From Brevibacillus humidisoli (GTDB taxonomy: Bacteria; Bacillota; Bacilli; Brevibacillales; Brevibacillaceae): a DNA stretch of 64,000 nucleotides. Positions 47,048 through 55,830 of the stretch are shown here, piece after piece; position 1 is the stretch's first letter; every line of letters starts with the position of its first letter. The stretch is taken from NCBI RefSeq assembly GCF_020923435.1, contig NZ_CP087263.1, positions 4,173,970 to 4,237,969 on the forward strand, in the 5' to 3' direction. The translations under genes and the position numbers were made by a program. Below the pieces are notes generated by a model. That model was not told the DNA's origin, did no database searches, and saw nothing but the letters and a program-made list of their open reading frames with translations.

Positions 47048-47275
47048 ATGTTGCATCTGAGAGTAGACGACAGCTACACTGCGATGATCCAGATTCTTGC
47101 CGAGATGGTCACAAGTTTTCTTTCCACCAATCAAAAGCGCAAAAAGCGGTCGCAAATAAACGAGAGCATTCGACTCCACATTCTTGCCCTGTTGGACCAG
47201 GAGGCCGAAGAGTTGGCCGACTTCGAACTGACTGCGGAACTTCTCGGTACACGAGAGTTCCGACAAATCGCGTAA
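47048..47275 (+). CDS. Small helical protein upstream of the recombinase
   Basis: 75 residues, helical and charged (YTAMIQILAEMVTSFLSTNQKRKKRSQINESIRLHILALLDQEAEELADFEL). GGAGGG sits before the ATG. It is 16 bases ahead of the serine recombinase and may be a directionality factor, by position only. Confidence 0.6.
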   Translation: MLHLRVDDSYTAMIQILAEMVTSFLSTNQKRKKRSQINESIRLHILALLDQEAEELADFELTAELLGTREFRQIA

Positions 47276-47291
47276 GAAAGGAGTTTCCTTG

Positions 47292-48956
47292 ATGAGCTAC
47301 GATTTCAAAACAAATCCAATAAACGTTGCTATATACGCGCGTGTGAGCACGGAAGAACAAGCTGAACAAGGGTACAGCATCCCGGCACAACTGGAAGTGC
47401 TTCGTTCTTTGTGCAAATCGGAACGAAAAATTGTCTACAAGGAGTACGTGGATGCAGGGATTTCCGGTAAGAGCATCGACAAAAGGCCTGCTCTGCAAGA
47501 GCTTTTGCGGGACGTTGAAGAGGGTAAAATTCAAGAGGTACTGGTCTGGAAGTTGGACAGGATCAGCCGAAAGACTTCCGACCTTCTGTACATCGTGGAA
47601 AAACTCAATAAAAATAACGTAAAGTTTCGGAGCTACTCCGAAAAGGAGTTCGACACCGAAACGGCAGCAGGGAAGTTGAGCATTCAAATCTTGGGTGTAA
47701 TCGCCGAGTTTCAGCGCAACACCATCATAGAAAACGTAAAGATGGGGATGAAACAGCGGGCACGAAACGGAAAGTGGAATGGCGGTAACGTCCTTGGATA
47801 CAATGTTGTCGAGGTTCCTTCCGGTAAAGGTAGCGAGTCCGTGCTTCTTGTCAACCCTGTCGAAGCAGAGCTCGTCCGAAAAATCTTTCGGATGTACGCA
47901 GCTGGTCAAGGGCTAAGAAGCATAGCCAATCAACTCAATAACGAAGGCTACAGGACAAAACTTGGGAATTCGTTCAGCACTGTAGCAGTCAAAACCATTC
48001 TCACCAATCCCGTGTACATTGGAAAGATTCGCTATAACGTCCGTGAAAACTGGAACGAAAAGCGACGCAAGGGAATCAACCCAAACCCGATCATCGCAGA
48101 CGGGGAACACGAGCCCATCATCGACATGGACACCTGGGAAGCCGTACAAAAATTGTACGGCAAAAAATCAAAAACGTCGCCGAGAGTGTTTGAGGGTACG
48201 TACCTCCTGACTGGCCTGATGCGGTGTCCCCAATGCGGCGGAACTTTGGGAGCCCATCGGGTAAAAGACAAGCTCAAGGACGGAACCGTTGTCGTACGGC
48301 GGTACTACGTTTGCAACAGGTTCAGGAACAACGGAAGTCGCGTTTGCAGTTCAAACTCCGTCCGGGCAGACCTTGTGGAAGATTTCGTGATGAACCGAAT
48401 CAAAGAAGTCGTTCTTCAGCCTAAAATTTTGGAAGACATCGTAAATAAAATCAATAAAGATCGCTCAAAGAGCGTCTTGCCTCTTCAAAAAGAAATCGCA
48501 GCGTTGGACAAGGAGCTGAAAACTCTCGAATCCCAGAAACAGAAGTACTTCAAGCTGTATGAGAGCGATGCCATAGACAACGATTTTCTGGTCGAGAGAC
48601 TCAACGAACTAAAGGCGAAGTTCGACCAGTTTGCACAGCGCAAGCGTGAGGCTGAGAGACAGCTTGAGACCAACACGTCAAGCCCCATCTCAATCAAGGA
48701 AGTTCGTGAAGTCCTGACAATGTTCCACAAACTCCTGGAAAACTCGCCCCTCAACACGCAGAAAACCCTTCTTCAAACGGTAATAAAGCAAGTACACGTA
48801 AAGAAGAATGGCAAAGAACTCGAAGGCATCGAACTAGAGTTCGACGAAGGGATAAAGAAGTGTTTTTTGACCCTTGCCCCTTCCACCGATAAGGTGGAGG
48901 GGGCTTTTGCTTTTCGCAAGCAAAAGTCCCCCCCAAGGTACACTCTCGTAATCTAG
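47292..48956 (+). CDS. Large serine recombinase (integrase)
   Basis: 554 residues. Resolvase catalytic domain at the start (VAIYARVSTEEQAEQGYSIPAQ with catalytic Ser), EYVDAGISGKS, KLDRISRKTSDLL, then a Recombinase domain (GVIAEFQRN, NGGNVLGYNV), a zinc ribbon (CPQCGG, CNRF, CSS) and a long coiled-coil (EIAALDKELKTLESQKQKYFKLYE). ATG 47292 behind AAAGGAG is preferred over TTG 47289. It probably integrates and excises the element. Confidence 0.95.
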   Translation: MSYDFKTNPINVAIYARVSTEEQAEQGYSIPAQLEVLRSLCKSERKIVYKEYVDAGISGKSIDKRPALQELLRDVEEGKIQEVLVWKLDRISRKTSDLLYIVEKLNKNNVKFRSYSEKEFDTETAAGKLSIQILGVIAEFQRNTIIENVKMGMKQRARNGKWNGGNVLGYNVVEVPSGKGSESVLLVNPVEAELVRKIFRMYAAGQGLRSIANQLNNEGYRTKLGNSFSTVAVKTILTNPVYIGKIRYNVRENWNEKRRKGINPNPIIADGEHEPIIDMDTWEAVQKLYGKKSKTSPRVFEGTYLLTGLMRCPQCGGTLGAHRVKDKLKDGTVVVRRYYVCNRFRNNGSRVCSSNSVRADLVEDFVMNRIKEVVLQPKILEDIVNKINKDRSKSVLPLQKEIAALDKELKTLESQKQKYFKLYESDAIDNDFLVERLNELKAKFDQFAQRKREAERQLETNTSSPISIKEVREVLTMFHKLLENSPLNTQKTLLQTVIKQVHVKKNGKELEGIELEFDEGIKKCFLTLAPSTDKVEGAFAFRKQKSPPRYTLVI

Positions 48957-49070
48957 TACCCAAAATGGCTCGTAAACGCCCGTAAAACGAGTCTTTTCAG
49001 GAAAGGTGATGGTAGGTAAACCTCTAAAATAAAACATCTTTGAAGGGCTCCTGAGGGCTCAAACCTCAAA

Positions 49071-49125
49071 AAACTTGCCGCTACTTGTGATACGGTTCAC
49101 CGTAACGGGTCGGACGGTCAATTTT
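49071..49125. repeat. Copy of the dispersed palindromic repeat
   Basis: The left part (AAACTTGCCGCTACTTGTGA) matches the 37.47-kb copy, and the right part from CACCGTAACGGGTCGG to TCAATTTT is identical to the 52.1-kb copy. It lies between the recombinase and the toxin gene. Confidence 0.8.
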
Positions 49126-49208
49126 CTTTACAGCAGCAAAACAATAAATCCGTCAACCTGGTACTTCGGCAGCTGTACCAAGTTGGCGGATCATCATTGT
49201 CTATAAAG

Positions 49209-49658
49209 TCATTCTTTGTACTCATCAAGAACAAGAAAGTTCATTTCCTCAATTCTCTTTAATCTCACATCGTTGGTAACAAAAACATCAGCATTTTCCA
49301 TAATTGCCGTTGCTAGAAATAATGCATCTGGTGTTTTTACTCCGTATTTTGCACGCAATTCAGCCGCAAGTACACTTGTTTGCTTGTCTATTTGTTTGAT
49401 TACCAAATTAGGAAATGTACTGATGACAGCTTTATAAGCTCGAACAAGCCCTTCATTGTTATCTTTCAATGGTTTTGTCAACACTTCTGTCAATAGTAGT
49501 ACTGATGTAATCCCGACTAGATGCCCTTTCTCAATTAACGAAAACACCTCTTTACAAGGATCATGGTACAGGGGATGCTTTTCCATCAAATAAATAAGAG
49601 CGTTAGTATCAATCGCCACTTTGCCGTATTGCTTCAAATCAGCAATTAATCGCTCCAT
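49209..49658 (-). CDS. PIN-domain toxin (VapC-like)
   Basis: 149 residues, a PIN ribonuclease with acidic residues in order: Asp17 of AIDTNALIYLM, Glu of LLLTEVLTKPL, Asp of TPDALFLATAIM and Asp of FVTNDVRLKRI. Such toxins cut tRNA or rRNA and are held inactive by the antitoxin, whose gene overlaps this start by 13 bases. Start is ATG 49658. Confidence 0.9.
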   Translation of the reverse strand: MERLIADLKQYGKVAIDTNALIYLMEKHPLYHDPCKEVFSLIEKGHLVGITSVLLLTEVLTKPLKDNNEGLVRAYKAVISTFPNLVIKQIDKQTSVLAAELRAKYGVKTPDALFLATAIMENADVFVTNDVRLKRIEEMNFLVLDEYKE

Positions 49659-49909
49659 GAGCTACGCTCCCCATGGATATGCTCCTCTCCACCTACACTA
49701 CTCCACATGTCCTTACCAAGCCCGGAAAGAAATTCAGTATATGACTCTGGTCGTTTCATCAAAAACAGTTCTTGAGTCCTCTCATCATAATCCCAGATAA
49801 ACTCGTCACCCAGTTTCTCTTTTACAATATCTAAAATTTCCGCAGGAATGAGTACAATTTTATATTGATCCTGATCAGAACGATGTGAAGATTGATTCTG
49901 CGAATTCAT
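49646..49909 (-). CDS. AbrB-like antitoxin (VapB-like)
   Basis: About 87 residues with YKIVLIPAEILDIVKEKLGDEFIWDYDERTQELFLMKRPESY, a swapped-hairpin-like DNA-binding core, and a C-terminal tail that would bind the toxin. ATG 49909 behind GGAGGG is chosen over 49945. It overlaps the toxin gene, and the pair is a type II toxin-antitoxin module. Confidence 0.8.
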   Translation of the reverse strand: MNSQNQSSHRSDQDQYKIVLIPAEILDIVKEKLGDEFIWDYDERTQELFLMKRPESYTEFLSGLGKDMWSSVGGEEHIHGERSSWSD

Positions 49910-50074
49910 CGGGAGTCCCTCCTTGCTTATCTTCTCATTATTCATTTTACCATATTTTCAGGTATTTCAGACGGATATTGGCTATTCAAGTAGTCATCCC
50001 CATCATCTGGTTCAACAGGTGAAAGATACCTGTCGGATTAAATCAGACGAGATAATAAAGTTGTATATTGTCGA

Positions 50075-50509
50075 TCAAAACGGCAAGTCATCAATGCCAT
50101 CTTCAGCTTCCGATTTCCCGTTACCCATTGCAGTTTGTTCCTCCCAAGTAATCCCGTATGGAACTCCGCCATTCGTATAGCCAGCGATGAAGCTAAACGC
50201 TTCATCCGAAAAAGGTTGTGCCCGGAGCCATTCCTCTCTTTGCTGTTTCTCTTCCCTTTTTTTTCTTGCCTTTATTCGATCTTCTACACTCTGCTTCACT
50301 TGATTAACGTATTTTTCATCGAACGACACGCTCAACATCTGCAATTCCTCAATGGCACAAAGTAAATCTACCCCAAAATGCTTACTATACCCGTGCAAAA
50401 GATTTTTCCCTTGATACTTGTGAAGCCAATGCTTTGCCGTCTGCAGACGTCCCGACCTGTTTAACCGTTTATGTCGTGGTGTGGAAGACTTGCCCTTTTT
50501 TCTGGACAT
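50075..50509 (-). CDS. Unknown basic protein of Bacillales
   Basis: About 144 residues from ATG 50509. The N-terminus is very basic (MSRKKGKSSTPRHKRLNRSGRL), then HKYQGKNLLHGYSKHFGVDLLCAIEEL, then a helical charged stretch, and the end has SDEAFSFIAGYTNGGVPYGITWEE. I recall similar hypothetical proteins in Bacillus genomes, but the function is unknown. The frame extends upstream to 50557. Confidence 0.7.
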   Translation of the reverse strand: MSRKKGKSSTPRHKRLNRSGRLQTAKHWLHKYQGKNLLHGYSKHFGVDLLCAIEELQMLSVSFDEKYVNQVKQSVEDRIKARKKREEKQQREEWLRAQPFSDEAFSFIAGYTNGGVPYGITWEEQTAMGNGKSEAEDGIDDLPF

Positions 50510-50609
50510 TTTTATCAATCCCCATTTACTGTCCTGCCATATGGTATCTATTTTCACTTGCTACTTATCCTTGATGATCTTTCTCCATGGAGATGGCGAC
50601 TCAAAGTAC

Positions 50610-50630
50610 ATCATAGTTCTATGATATACT
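50610..50630 (+). promoter_or_regulatory. Palindrome overlapping a -10 before the SEC-C gene
   Basis: ATCATAG/CTATGAT (50610-50616, 50619-50625) overlaps TATACT (50625-50630), a likely -10. No good -35. It could be an operator. Confidence 0.5.
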
Positions 50631-50668
50631 AGTAGCAACTAATATGTAGCACGAGGGAAGTGACCATC

Positions 50669-52027
50669 TTGAAAATCGGCAGAAACGCTCCCTGCCCGTG
50701 CGGGAGTGGAAAAAAGTACAAAAAATGCTGTTTATCCCAAGACGAACTCAGAGGTTTTTCACCATCGGCGCCACAAGATGCCAAAGCCCTTCTTTTTTCA
50801 TATATCGATCAGGAATTTGATTGGGATCATTATTTATATGAGTTGTTAGCTAGAAACATTGTCAATTCCATGTACCCCCAATATGAACCTACTATTATTG
50901 CTTCTGCCATTCGAATGTGGAATCTGTACGCAAACGCTGCTCACCCAATAGTAAGGAAACCTGGTGTCATGGAAGCTGCTATTGAATACTGTGTTGCCAA
51001 AATGCTGGATCTTCCTGTGACGCAATCTGAGTTATCGGAGAAATACGGTGTCTCAGTAGGAACGATCTCCAAACGTGCGCAGGAAATCCTCGGTGAGGAA
51101 TGGTTGTTTCATACCATTTTCCAAGAAAACAGCGGCCTGCAGACACATACCGATCCATCTCGTCTCTCTGCAGAAAGAGCTCTGTACGAGATGACAAGCC
51201 TAGTTAAGGGAAAAGAGTTCGAATCAATGGAACAACTCAATGAGTTTATAAACTCGCATCTATCTAACCACACTCGTATGACAAAAAACTCCTCCCTCGA
51301 TCCCAAAGAGATGGCACAGAAGATCCTGTATGATGCTTGGGAAGAGCCTTCTGTTCCAAAACGAATTCAACTGGCTAAACAAGCTCTTCAATTGTATCCA
51401 GATAGTCCGGACGCCTATAACATTCTCGCTGAATCAAGTGATGATCTGGAGGAATTATTACGGCTTTACAAACAAGGAAAAGAAGCTGGGGAGCGCGATC
51501 TTGGCTTGAGATGTTTTCATGAAGATCGAGGTCATTTTTGGGGATTAATCCATACTCGACCGTATATGCGATCAAAGGAAGGCTATGCCAACAGCCTTTT
51601 GATGGCAGGACAAATTGAACAAGCAGAAAAAGAATTTTCAGAAATGCTCGATCTGAATCCTAACGATAATCAAGGAGTTCGCTACTCTCTGCTTTCAATC
51701 TACATTGAATTGAACCAGTTTGAAAAAGCATCGCGATTATTAGAAACATATAATGAAGATAGTGCCTACATGAATTACAGTCGTGTGTTGATCGAATATG
51801 GGAAAAGCGGTTTGTCTTCAAAATTGGATCGCTTACTGGCTAAGGCAACTCAGCAAAATCGTCACGTTATTGATTTTCTCTTAGGTCGAAAGAAGCTGCC
51901 CCGCCAGTCGCCGGATTATTATAGTTTTGGCGATACAAACGAGGCCATTATGTATGTAAATGCTAACTATCATATTTGGCAACGTGAGGGTAAATTACTT
52001 CAATGGTTAAAACGCACCACAAGTTGA
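50669..52027 (+). CDS. SEC-C metal-binding protein with HTH and TPR-like repeats
   Basis: About 452 residues. The N-terminal SEC-C zinc motif is GRNAPCPCGSGKKYKKCC (residues 4-21). A middle HTH-like segment follows (TQSELSEKYGVSVGTISKRAQEI) and then TPR-like helical repeats in the C-terminal half (AKQALQLYPDSPDAYNILAE, EFSEMLDLNPNDNQGVRYSLLSIYIELNQFEKA). Starts at TTG 50669 or GTG 50660 behind GAGGGAA. Function unknown. SEC-C proteins occur often in stress and mobile contexts. Confidence 0.85.
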   Translation: MKIGRNAPCPCGSGKKYKKCCLSQDELRGFSPSAPQDAKALLFSYIDQEFDWDHYLYELLARNIVNSMYPQYEPTIIASAIRMWNLYANAAHPIVRKPGVMEAAIEYCVAKMLDLPVTQSELSEKYGVSVGTISKRAQEILGEEWLFHTIFQENSGLQTHTDPSRLSAERALYEMTSLVKGKEFESMEQLNEFINSHLSNHTRMTKNSSLDPKEMAQKILYDAWEEPSVPKRIQLAKQALQLYPDSPDAYNILAESSDDLEELLRLYKQGKEAGERDLGLRCFHEDRGHFWGLIHTRPYMRSKEGYANSLLMAGQIEQAEKEFSEMLDLNPNDNQGVRYSLLSIYIELNQFEKASRLLETYNEDSAYMNYSRVLIEYGKSGLSSKLDRLLAKATQQNRHVIDFLLGRKKLPRQSPDYYSFGDTNEAIMYVNANYHIWQREGKLLQWLKRTTS

Positions 52028-52029
52028 CC

Positions 52030-52064
52030 AAAACAAGGGCAGCCTCGAGAGCTGTCCTTGTTTT
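52030..52064 (+). terminator. Terminator after the SEC-C gene
   Basis: 14-bp stem AAAACAAGGGCAGC/GCTGTCCTTGTTTT (one G-T pair), then ACATTTTTATT. Confidence 0.9.
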
Positions 52065-52088
52065 ACATTTTTATTGGGTTATTATAAC

Positions 52089-52151
52089 TTTGACCGTCGG
52101 GAAACATCATTTATGGTATTTTTCACCGTAACGGGTCGGACGGTCAATTTT
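52089..52151. repeat. Copy of the dispersed palindromic repeat
   Basis: Outer arms TTGACCGTC (52090-52098) and GACGGTCAA (52139-52147). The right part is identical over about 28 bp to the copy at 49.1 kb. Confidence 0.8.
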
Positions 52152-52239
52152 GTTTATTTGTGTTGCCATCAGTTACAACTCACTTGAAAGGACTTTTTAA
52201 CAGTTAGGTTGAAATATATATCTAGAATGCAATTAGTTG

Positions 52240-53618
52240 AGTCCGTATAATTGTGTAAAATGCTAGACTCCCCAAAAGAAAGGGAGCCATATTCAAATCC
52301 CTCAGTTAGAATGGTGTTGTCGAAGCAACATTCTAAATGGACGAGGTGTTATGAAATGGCTCAATACCAGATTAACGTAGATTCGCAGCTTTTGCATCAA
52401 CTGTTTCTAGGAAACTCCCAAGATGCCGGTGTAGCAAAACTGCTAGAATCGGTCTTAAACCAAGTCTTGCAAGCGCAGGTGACGGAACAAGTGGAAGCCG
52501 ATCGTTACGAGCGTACCGAAGATCGACAAGGTTACCGGAATGGTTCTTATCCTCACCCATTACATACACGTGTCGGTACGATTGTGCTAAGTGTGCCCCG
52601 GATTCGTGGTGCCAAGTTTTCTACGGAACTCTTTATGCGCTACCAGCGAAGTGAACAAGCACTGATCCTCGCCATGATGGAAATGGTCATCAACGGTGTC
52701 TCCACACGTAAAGTGTCACAAGTGACGGAGGAGCTCTGCGGCACAGAGTTTTCGAAATCAACGGTCTCCGACCTGTGTAAACGTCTCGATCCAATCGTCA
52801 CGGCTTGGAATAACCGTCCGCTGTCGGATAGCCGTTTTCCTTTTGTTCTCGTTGATGCGCTGTATCTGAAAGTGCGTGAAGACGGTCGTGTTCGCTCTCG
52901 AGGCGTAATGCTTGGTATTGGCGTGAATACAGATGGACACCGCGAAGTATTGGGCCTCATGTTGGGCGATACAGAGTCCGAAGAAAGCTGGAGCGAATTC
53001 TTCAGTTGGCTGAAGTCTCGTGGACTTCGCGGTGTGGATCTTGTTGTATCTGATGATCATGGAGGCTTAGTGCGTTCCATTCGTCAACAATTACAAGGCG
53101 TCGCTTGGCAACGATGCCAAACGCACTTCATGCGTAATGTCCTGGATGCGACGCCCAAAGGGCTTAAGGACGAAATCTATCCGAGAGTACGCGCAATTCT
53201 AGAGGCACCTGATCCAGCCACTGCAAGAATGATGCTTGAACAAACGATCGCAGCATACGAGGAAAAAGCGGCGAAAGCAATGCGGATTCTAGAAGCTGGC
53301 TTTGACGATGCTACGGCTGTTCTGAGCCTTCCAGAAACATACCGTAAACGTCTACGGACTACGAACAGCGTTGAGAGGCTGAATGAGGAGGTACGTCGTC
53401 GCGAACGCGTCATACGCATCTTTCCAAACCGTGAATCGGTCATTCGACTCATCGGTGCCCTACTCATGGAACAAGACGAGAAATGGGCCGCCGGCAAGAA
53501 GTATCTCGATATGGCCGAATACTTAGAATGGCGGGGAAACAGACCAAAGTCCGCTTCTAAAGTGACACGCATTATGTAGCAAATTCTAGCTGAGGGAATT
53601 TACACACAAATTCGGACT
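52240..53618 (+). mobile_element. IS256-family insertion sequence
   Basis: Imperfect terminal inverted repeats begin AGTCCGTATAATTGTGTAAA on the left (52240) and, reading inward, AGTCCGAATTTGTGTGTAAA on the right (ending 53618). One transposase gene inside. No 8- or 9-bp target duplication is visible, so a flank may have been rearranged. Confidence 0.85.
52356..53579 (+). CDS. IS256-family (mutator-type) transposase
   Basis: About 407 residues from ATG 52356 behind GAGGTG. DDE catalysis: first Asp in FVLVDALYLKVRE, second in LVVSDDHGGL, Glu in RRTNSVERLNEEVRRRERVIRIFPN (the R-x-N-x-x-E ending typical of the family). QRCQTHFMRNV is the conserved C-x-x-H element. Appears intact. Confidence 0.95.
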   Translation: MAQYQINVDSQLLHQLFLGNSQDAGVAKLLESVLNQVLQAQVTEQVEADRYERTEDRQGYRNGSYPHPLHTRVGTIVLSVPRIRGAKFSTELFMRYQRSEQALILAMMEMVINGVSTRKVSQVTEELCGTEFSKSTVSDLCKRLDPIVTAWNNRPLSDSRFPFVLVDALYLKVREDGRVRSRGVMLGIGVNTDGHREVLGLMLGDTESEESWSEFFSWLKSRGLRGVDLVVSDDHGGLVRSIRQQLQGVAWQRCQTHFMRNVLDATPKGLKDEIYPRVRAILEAPDPATARMMLEQTIAAYEEKAAKAMRILEAGFDDATAVLSLPETYRKRLRTTNSVERLNEEVRRRERVIRIFPNRESVIRLIGALLMEQDEKWAAGKKYLDMAEYLEWRGNRPKSASKVTRIM

Positions 53619-53684
53619 TGATCAAGGGGATCCCTCAGCCATTATTCATGGCTTTTGGGACACCCTCCGACCATTAATGCCATT

Positions 53685-54206
53685 TTACCTAGTTACATGA
53701 GGATTTACTTTTATGGACATTTGAAGCCCAAGCATTTTGCAAACCTGATTCTGGAAAAAGACGGTGTCACGGAAATAAGCCAACTCTTCATCAGTACTAG
53801 CGTCCGTAACCATAAGTAAGCTACAATCTTCAATAATGATTCCGTCTATCTGCATTAGGAACAATTTTACATTGTCTTCTATTTCATTAATCTCTTTAGC
53901 AGTAAAGCACCCTGTGTTGATATGAAGCGGTAATGCCCAACTTACAATTATTTCAGAATCAGAGATAGTAACATTACTTGTGCAATGGTCAGTAATGTAA
54001 AATAGTTCCCATAAAAGTTGATGCATCATACAATCTTTTTCAATGGGGTCCGTAACTTTAGCAAAACGTATCCCATTGAAGCCTGTAATAACAACTTGAA
54101 TTTCTTGCAAAAAAGTACCCTGCTGATAACGAACATGCTCATACATGAAGTTGAAAGTGTCTTTAACTTCATTGCGAGTATCGATGAAAGTTACGTTGTG
54201 TTTCAT
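53685..54206 (-). CDS. Unknown protein
   Basis: 173 residues, not recognised. Alternating beta and helical parts (QEIQVVITGFNGIRFAKVTD, EIIVSWALPLHI), ending KVNPHVTR. GGAAGG precedes the ATG. AT-rich codon use like other accessory genes. Next to other orphan genes on the same strand. Confidence 0.65.
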   Translation of the reverse strand: MKHNVTFIDTRNEVKDTFNFMYEHVRYQQGTFLQEIQVVITGFNGIRFAKVTDPIEKDCMMHQLLWELFYITDHCTSNVTISDSEIIVSWALPLHINTGCFTAKEINEIEDNVKLFLMQIDGIIIEDCSLLMVTDASTDEELAYFRDTVFFQNQVCKMLGLQMSIKVNPHVTR

Positions 54207-54330
54207 ATATTTTTCATTCCTTCCCTTTTAATGATTGTGGTTTATCGTACTTGGCCGGATTTCCCATTACATATAGTGCAATCAGGCGGCAAACAGGGAT
54301 ATACCCCTTTGCCATATTCGATCTTGCTAG

Positions 54331-54660
54331 CTAATAATTACACACTGGTATCAAGTCGAGTGAGTATTGTCGTGCAAACCAGTTCTTCTTGAAGCCCTTA
54401 TTGATCTGATCTACAAACTGATCTACCTCATCCTGTGTGTGAAACGTAATCGGCTTTGGCAATACCCATTCGGCTTGTACGCCTCTGGATGTAAGGCTAA
54501 CTCGGTTTGGTTTCGGCTTCATTTTTTTCACATCTTTTAGCATCCTGTGATAGATGTAAGCCTGAACCTTATTCGGGCCTTCTCTCTTGAGCAATCCCTG
54601 TTCAAATTGAACATTTCCTTCATGGAACGTAGCCTTGTAGCCTACAAACGACATCGACAT
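54331..54660 (-). CDS. Unknown small protein
   Basis: 109 residues, basic middle (YHRMLKDVKKMKPKPNRVSL) and C-terminal helix ITFHTQDEVDQFVDQINKGFKKNWFARQY. No family recognised. GGAGGTG lies before the ATG. Part of a run of orphan genes on the minus strand. Confidence 0.7.
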   Translation of the reverse strand: MSMSFVGYKATFHEGNVQFEQGLLKREGPNKVQAYIYHRMLKDVKKMKPKPNRVSLTSRGVQAEWVLPKPITFHTQDEVDQFVDQINKGFKKNWFARQYSLDLIPVCNY

Positions 54661-54795
54661 AATTTCACCTCCGATCTATTAATACGAGAAGAATTAAACT
54701 GCCGATGAGTGTACTTAGCATCCTTACGTTGTTCTAGTGATGTGTGCTCATCGGATTATGTTATTAAATTTAAAACAATGCCGAAAACAAAATAA

Positions 54796-54821
54796 GGGAA
54801 AGACGTTTGAGCGTCTTTCCC
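54796..54821 (-). terminator. Terminator of the truncated orphan gene
   Basis: 10-bp stem GGGAAAGACG/CGTCTTTCCC, followed on the minus strand by TTATTTTGTTTTC. Located 16 bases beyond the stop at 54837. Confidence 0.85.
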
Positions 54822-54836
54822 CCTAAACCTTAAAAG

Positions 54837-55781
54837 TCAATTATTAATATCTTGAAGAAAATTTTCATACATGATTTGTTGCAAAATCTGTTTTGCTTCC
54901 TGCTTATTTCGGTCTCCGTTTCGATCACTAAGTGCAATTATTTTTAACACTTGTTCTAGCCAAGATCGAACTAGTTTTTCCTTTGGATTATCTGGATTGT
55001 TCAATACGTTAATTACCTTCGTAATTATCTCCTCATTTGATGGATGACTTAATATTGCGGCTTCCGTATCCTCTATCAACTTCTGTATTCTGCTGTTAGC
55101 CTGTTCTTTGAACTCTCCTAATATAACCTGTTCAAACAGAACTTCGATTACTTGTCGTTCATAATCTTTGTCATTGATATTATTTTCTGCTAAATGTTCT
55201 ATGCTTGGTTCCAACTTCTTATTTTGATTATCAATCGATTTTCTTAACAGGTAGCTAATCAGCTTATCCAGTTCCTCTTGTTCAATTTCCCGCTGTTTTC
55301 GAGTTTCTTCATCACAATGTCGTAATTCAAGTGCGTTTTTAATGTAATACGTTGATAGTTGCTTAGATAGATTTAGATGGTAAGTATCCAAAGCCTTGTT
55401 CATCCCCAAAAGCACCTGAAACCGAAGTAACGCGGGCATCATCTGAATAACAGCCATTACTTGGGCTACCTTTTTTTCAAGCTCCACAATTAATTCTGTT
55501 TCCTTTTCAGCACGAACAAAAGAGGGATGGTTTTTTATTGCTGTCTGCAAATGATTAGGAACGTATGTTTCGATGCTTTGAAACAATTTTTCGTTGTATT
55601 CCTTTACCCTATCCAAAGAGTAAATCTGTTTGGTCTTGTCACGACTAAACTCTGGATGTAATATCAATGAGTCAAGCAAAACTAGCAAAAAACCATGCCA
55701 ATCTTTATCATATTCATATCGTGTAGATGGTTTAAAGTCACTTTTGTGAACGGCACTGTTAAAATCCTCAATAACGGCACT
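54837..55781 (-). pseudogene. Unknown helical protein, 5' end cut off by the IS21 element
   Basis: The frame is open from the stop at 54837 to the IS boundary near 55781 with no start in good context (a TTG at 55688 is weak), so the N-terminal part is probably lost. It is strongly helical and charged (LELRHCDEETRKQREIEQEELDKLISYLLRKSIDNQ), with no recognised domain. The end of the IS lies directly upstream. Confidence 0.7.
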
Positions 55782-55830
55782 TGAAAATTCCCCACTTTCG
55801 GCAGAAAATCTCTCCCTGGAGGAGAGAAAT

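Larger units (their letters stand above)
41795..48956. mobile_element. Compact integrated element with primase-helicase and large serine recombinase
   Basis: The run of RHH protein, XRE repressor, small orphan genes, DUF960 protein, D5/P4-type primase-helicase and large serine recombinase is typical of a phage-like satellite or integrative plasmid. No capsid, terminase or conjugation genes are seen. End points are approximate: left at the operator of the RHH gene, right at the recombinase stop. Large serine integrases leave only 2-3 bp cores, so att sites cannot be recognised by eye. Confidence 0.6.
52028..52239. other. Gap before the IS256-family element
   Basis: Holds a terminator and a copy of the palindromic repeat. 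No gene. Confidence 0.6.

Noticed and set aside
37473-49125. Similar repeats at 37.47 and 49.07 kb as direct-repeat ends of one large island
   Set aside because: The same repeat occurs at several other places, so the two copies are better explained by the dispersed family than by an integration event.
52240-53618. 8-9-bp target duplication of the IS256-family element
   Set aside because: Bases flanking the two ends do not match, so no duplication is claimed.
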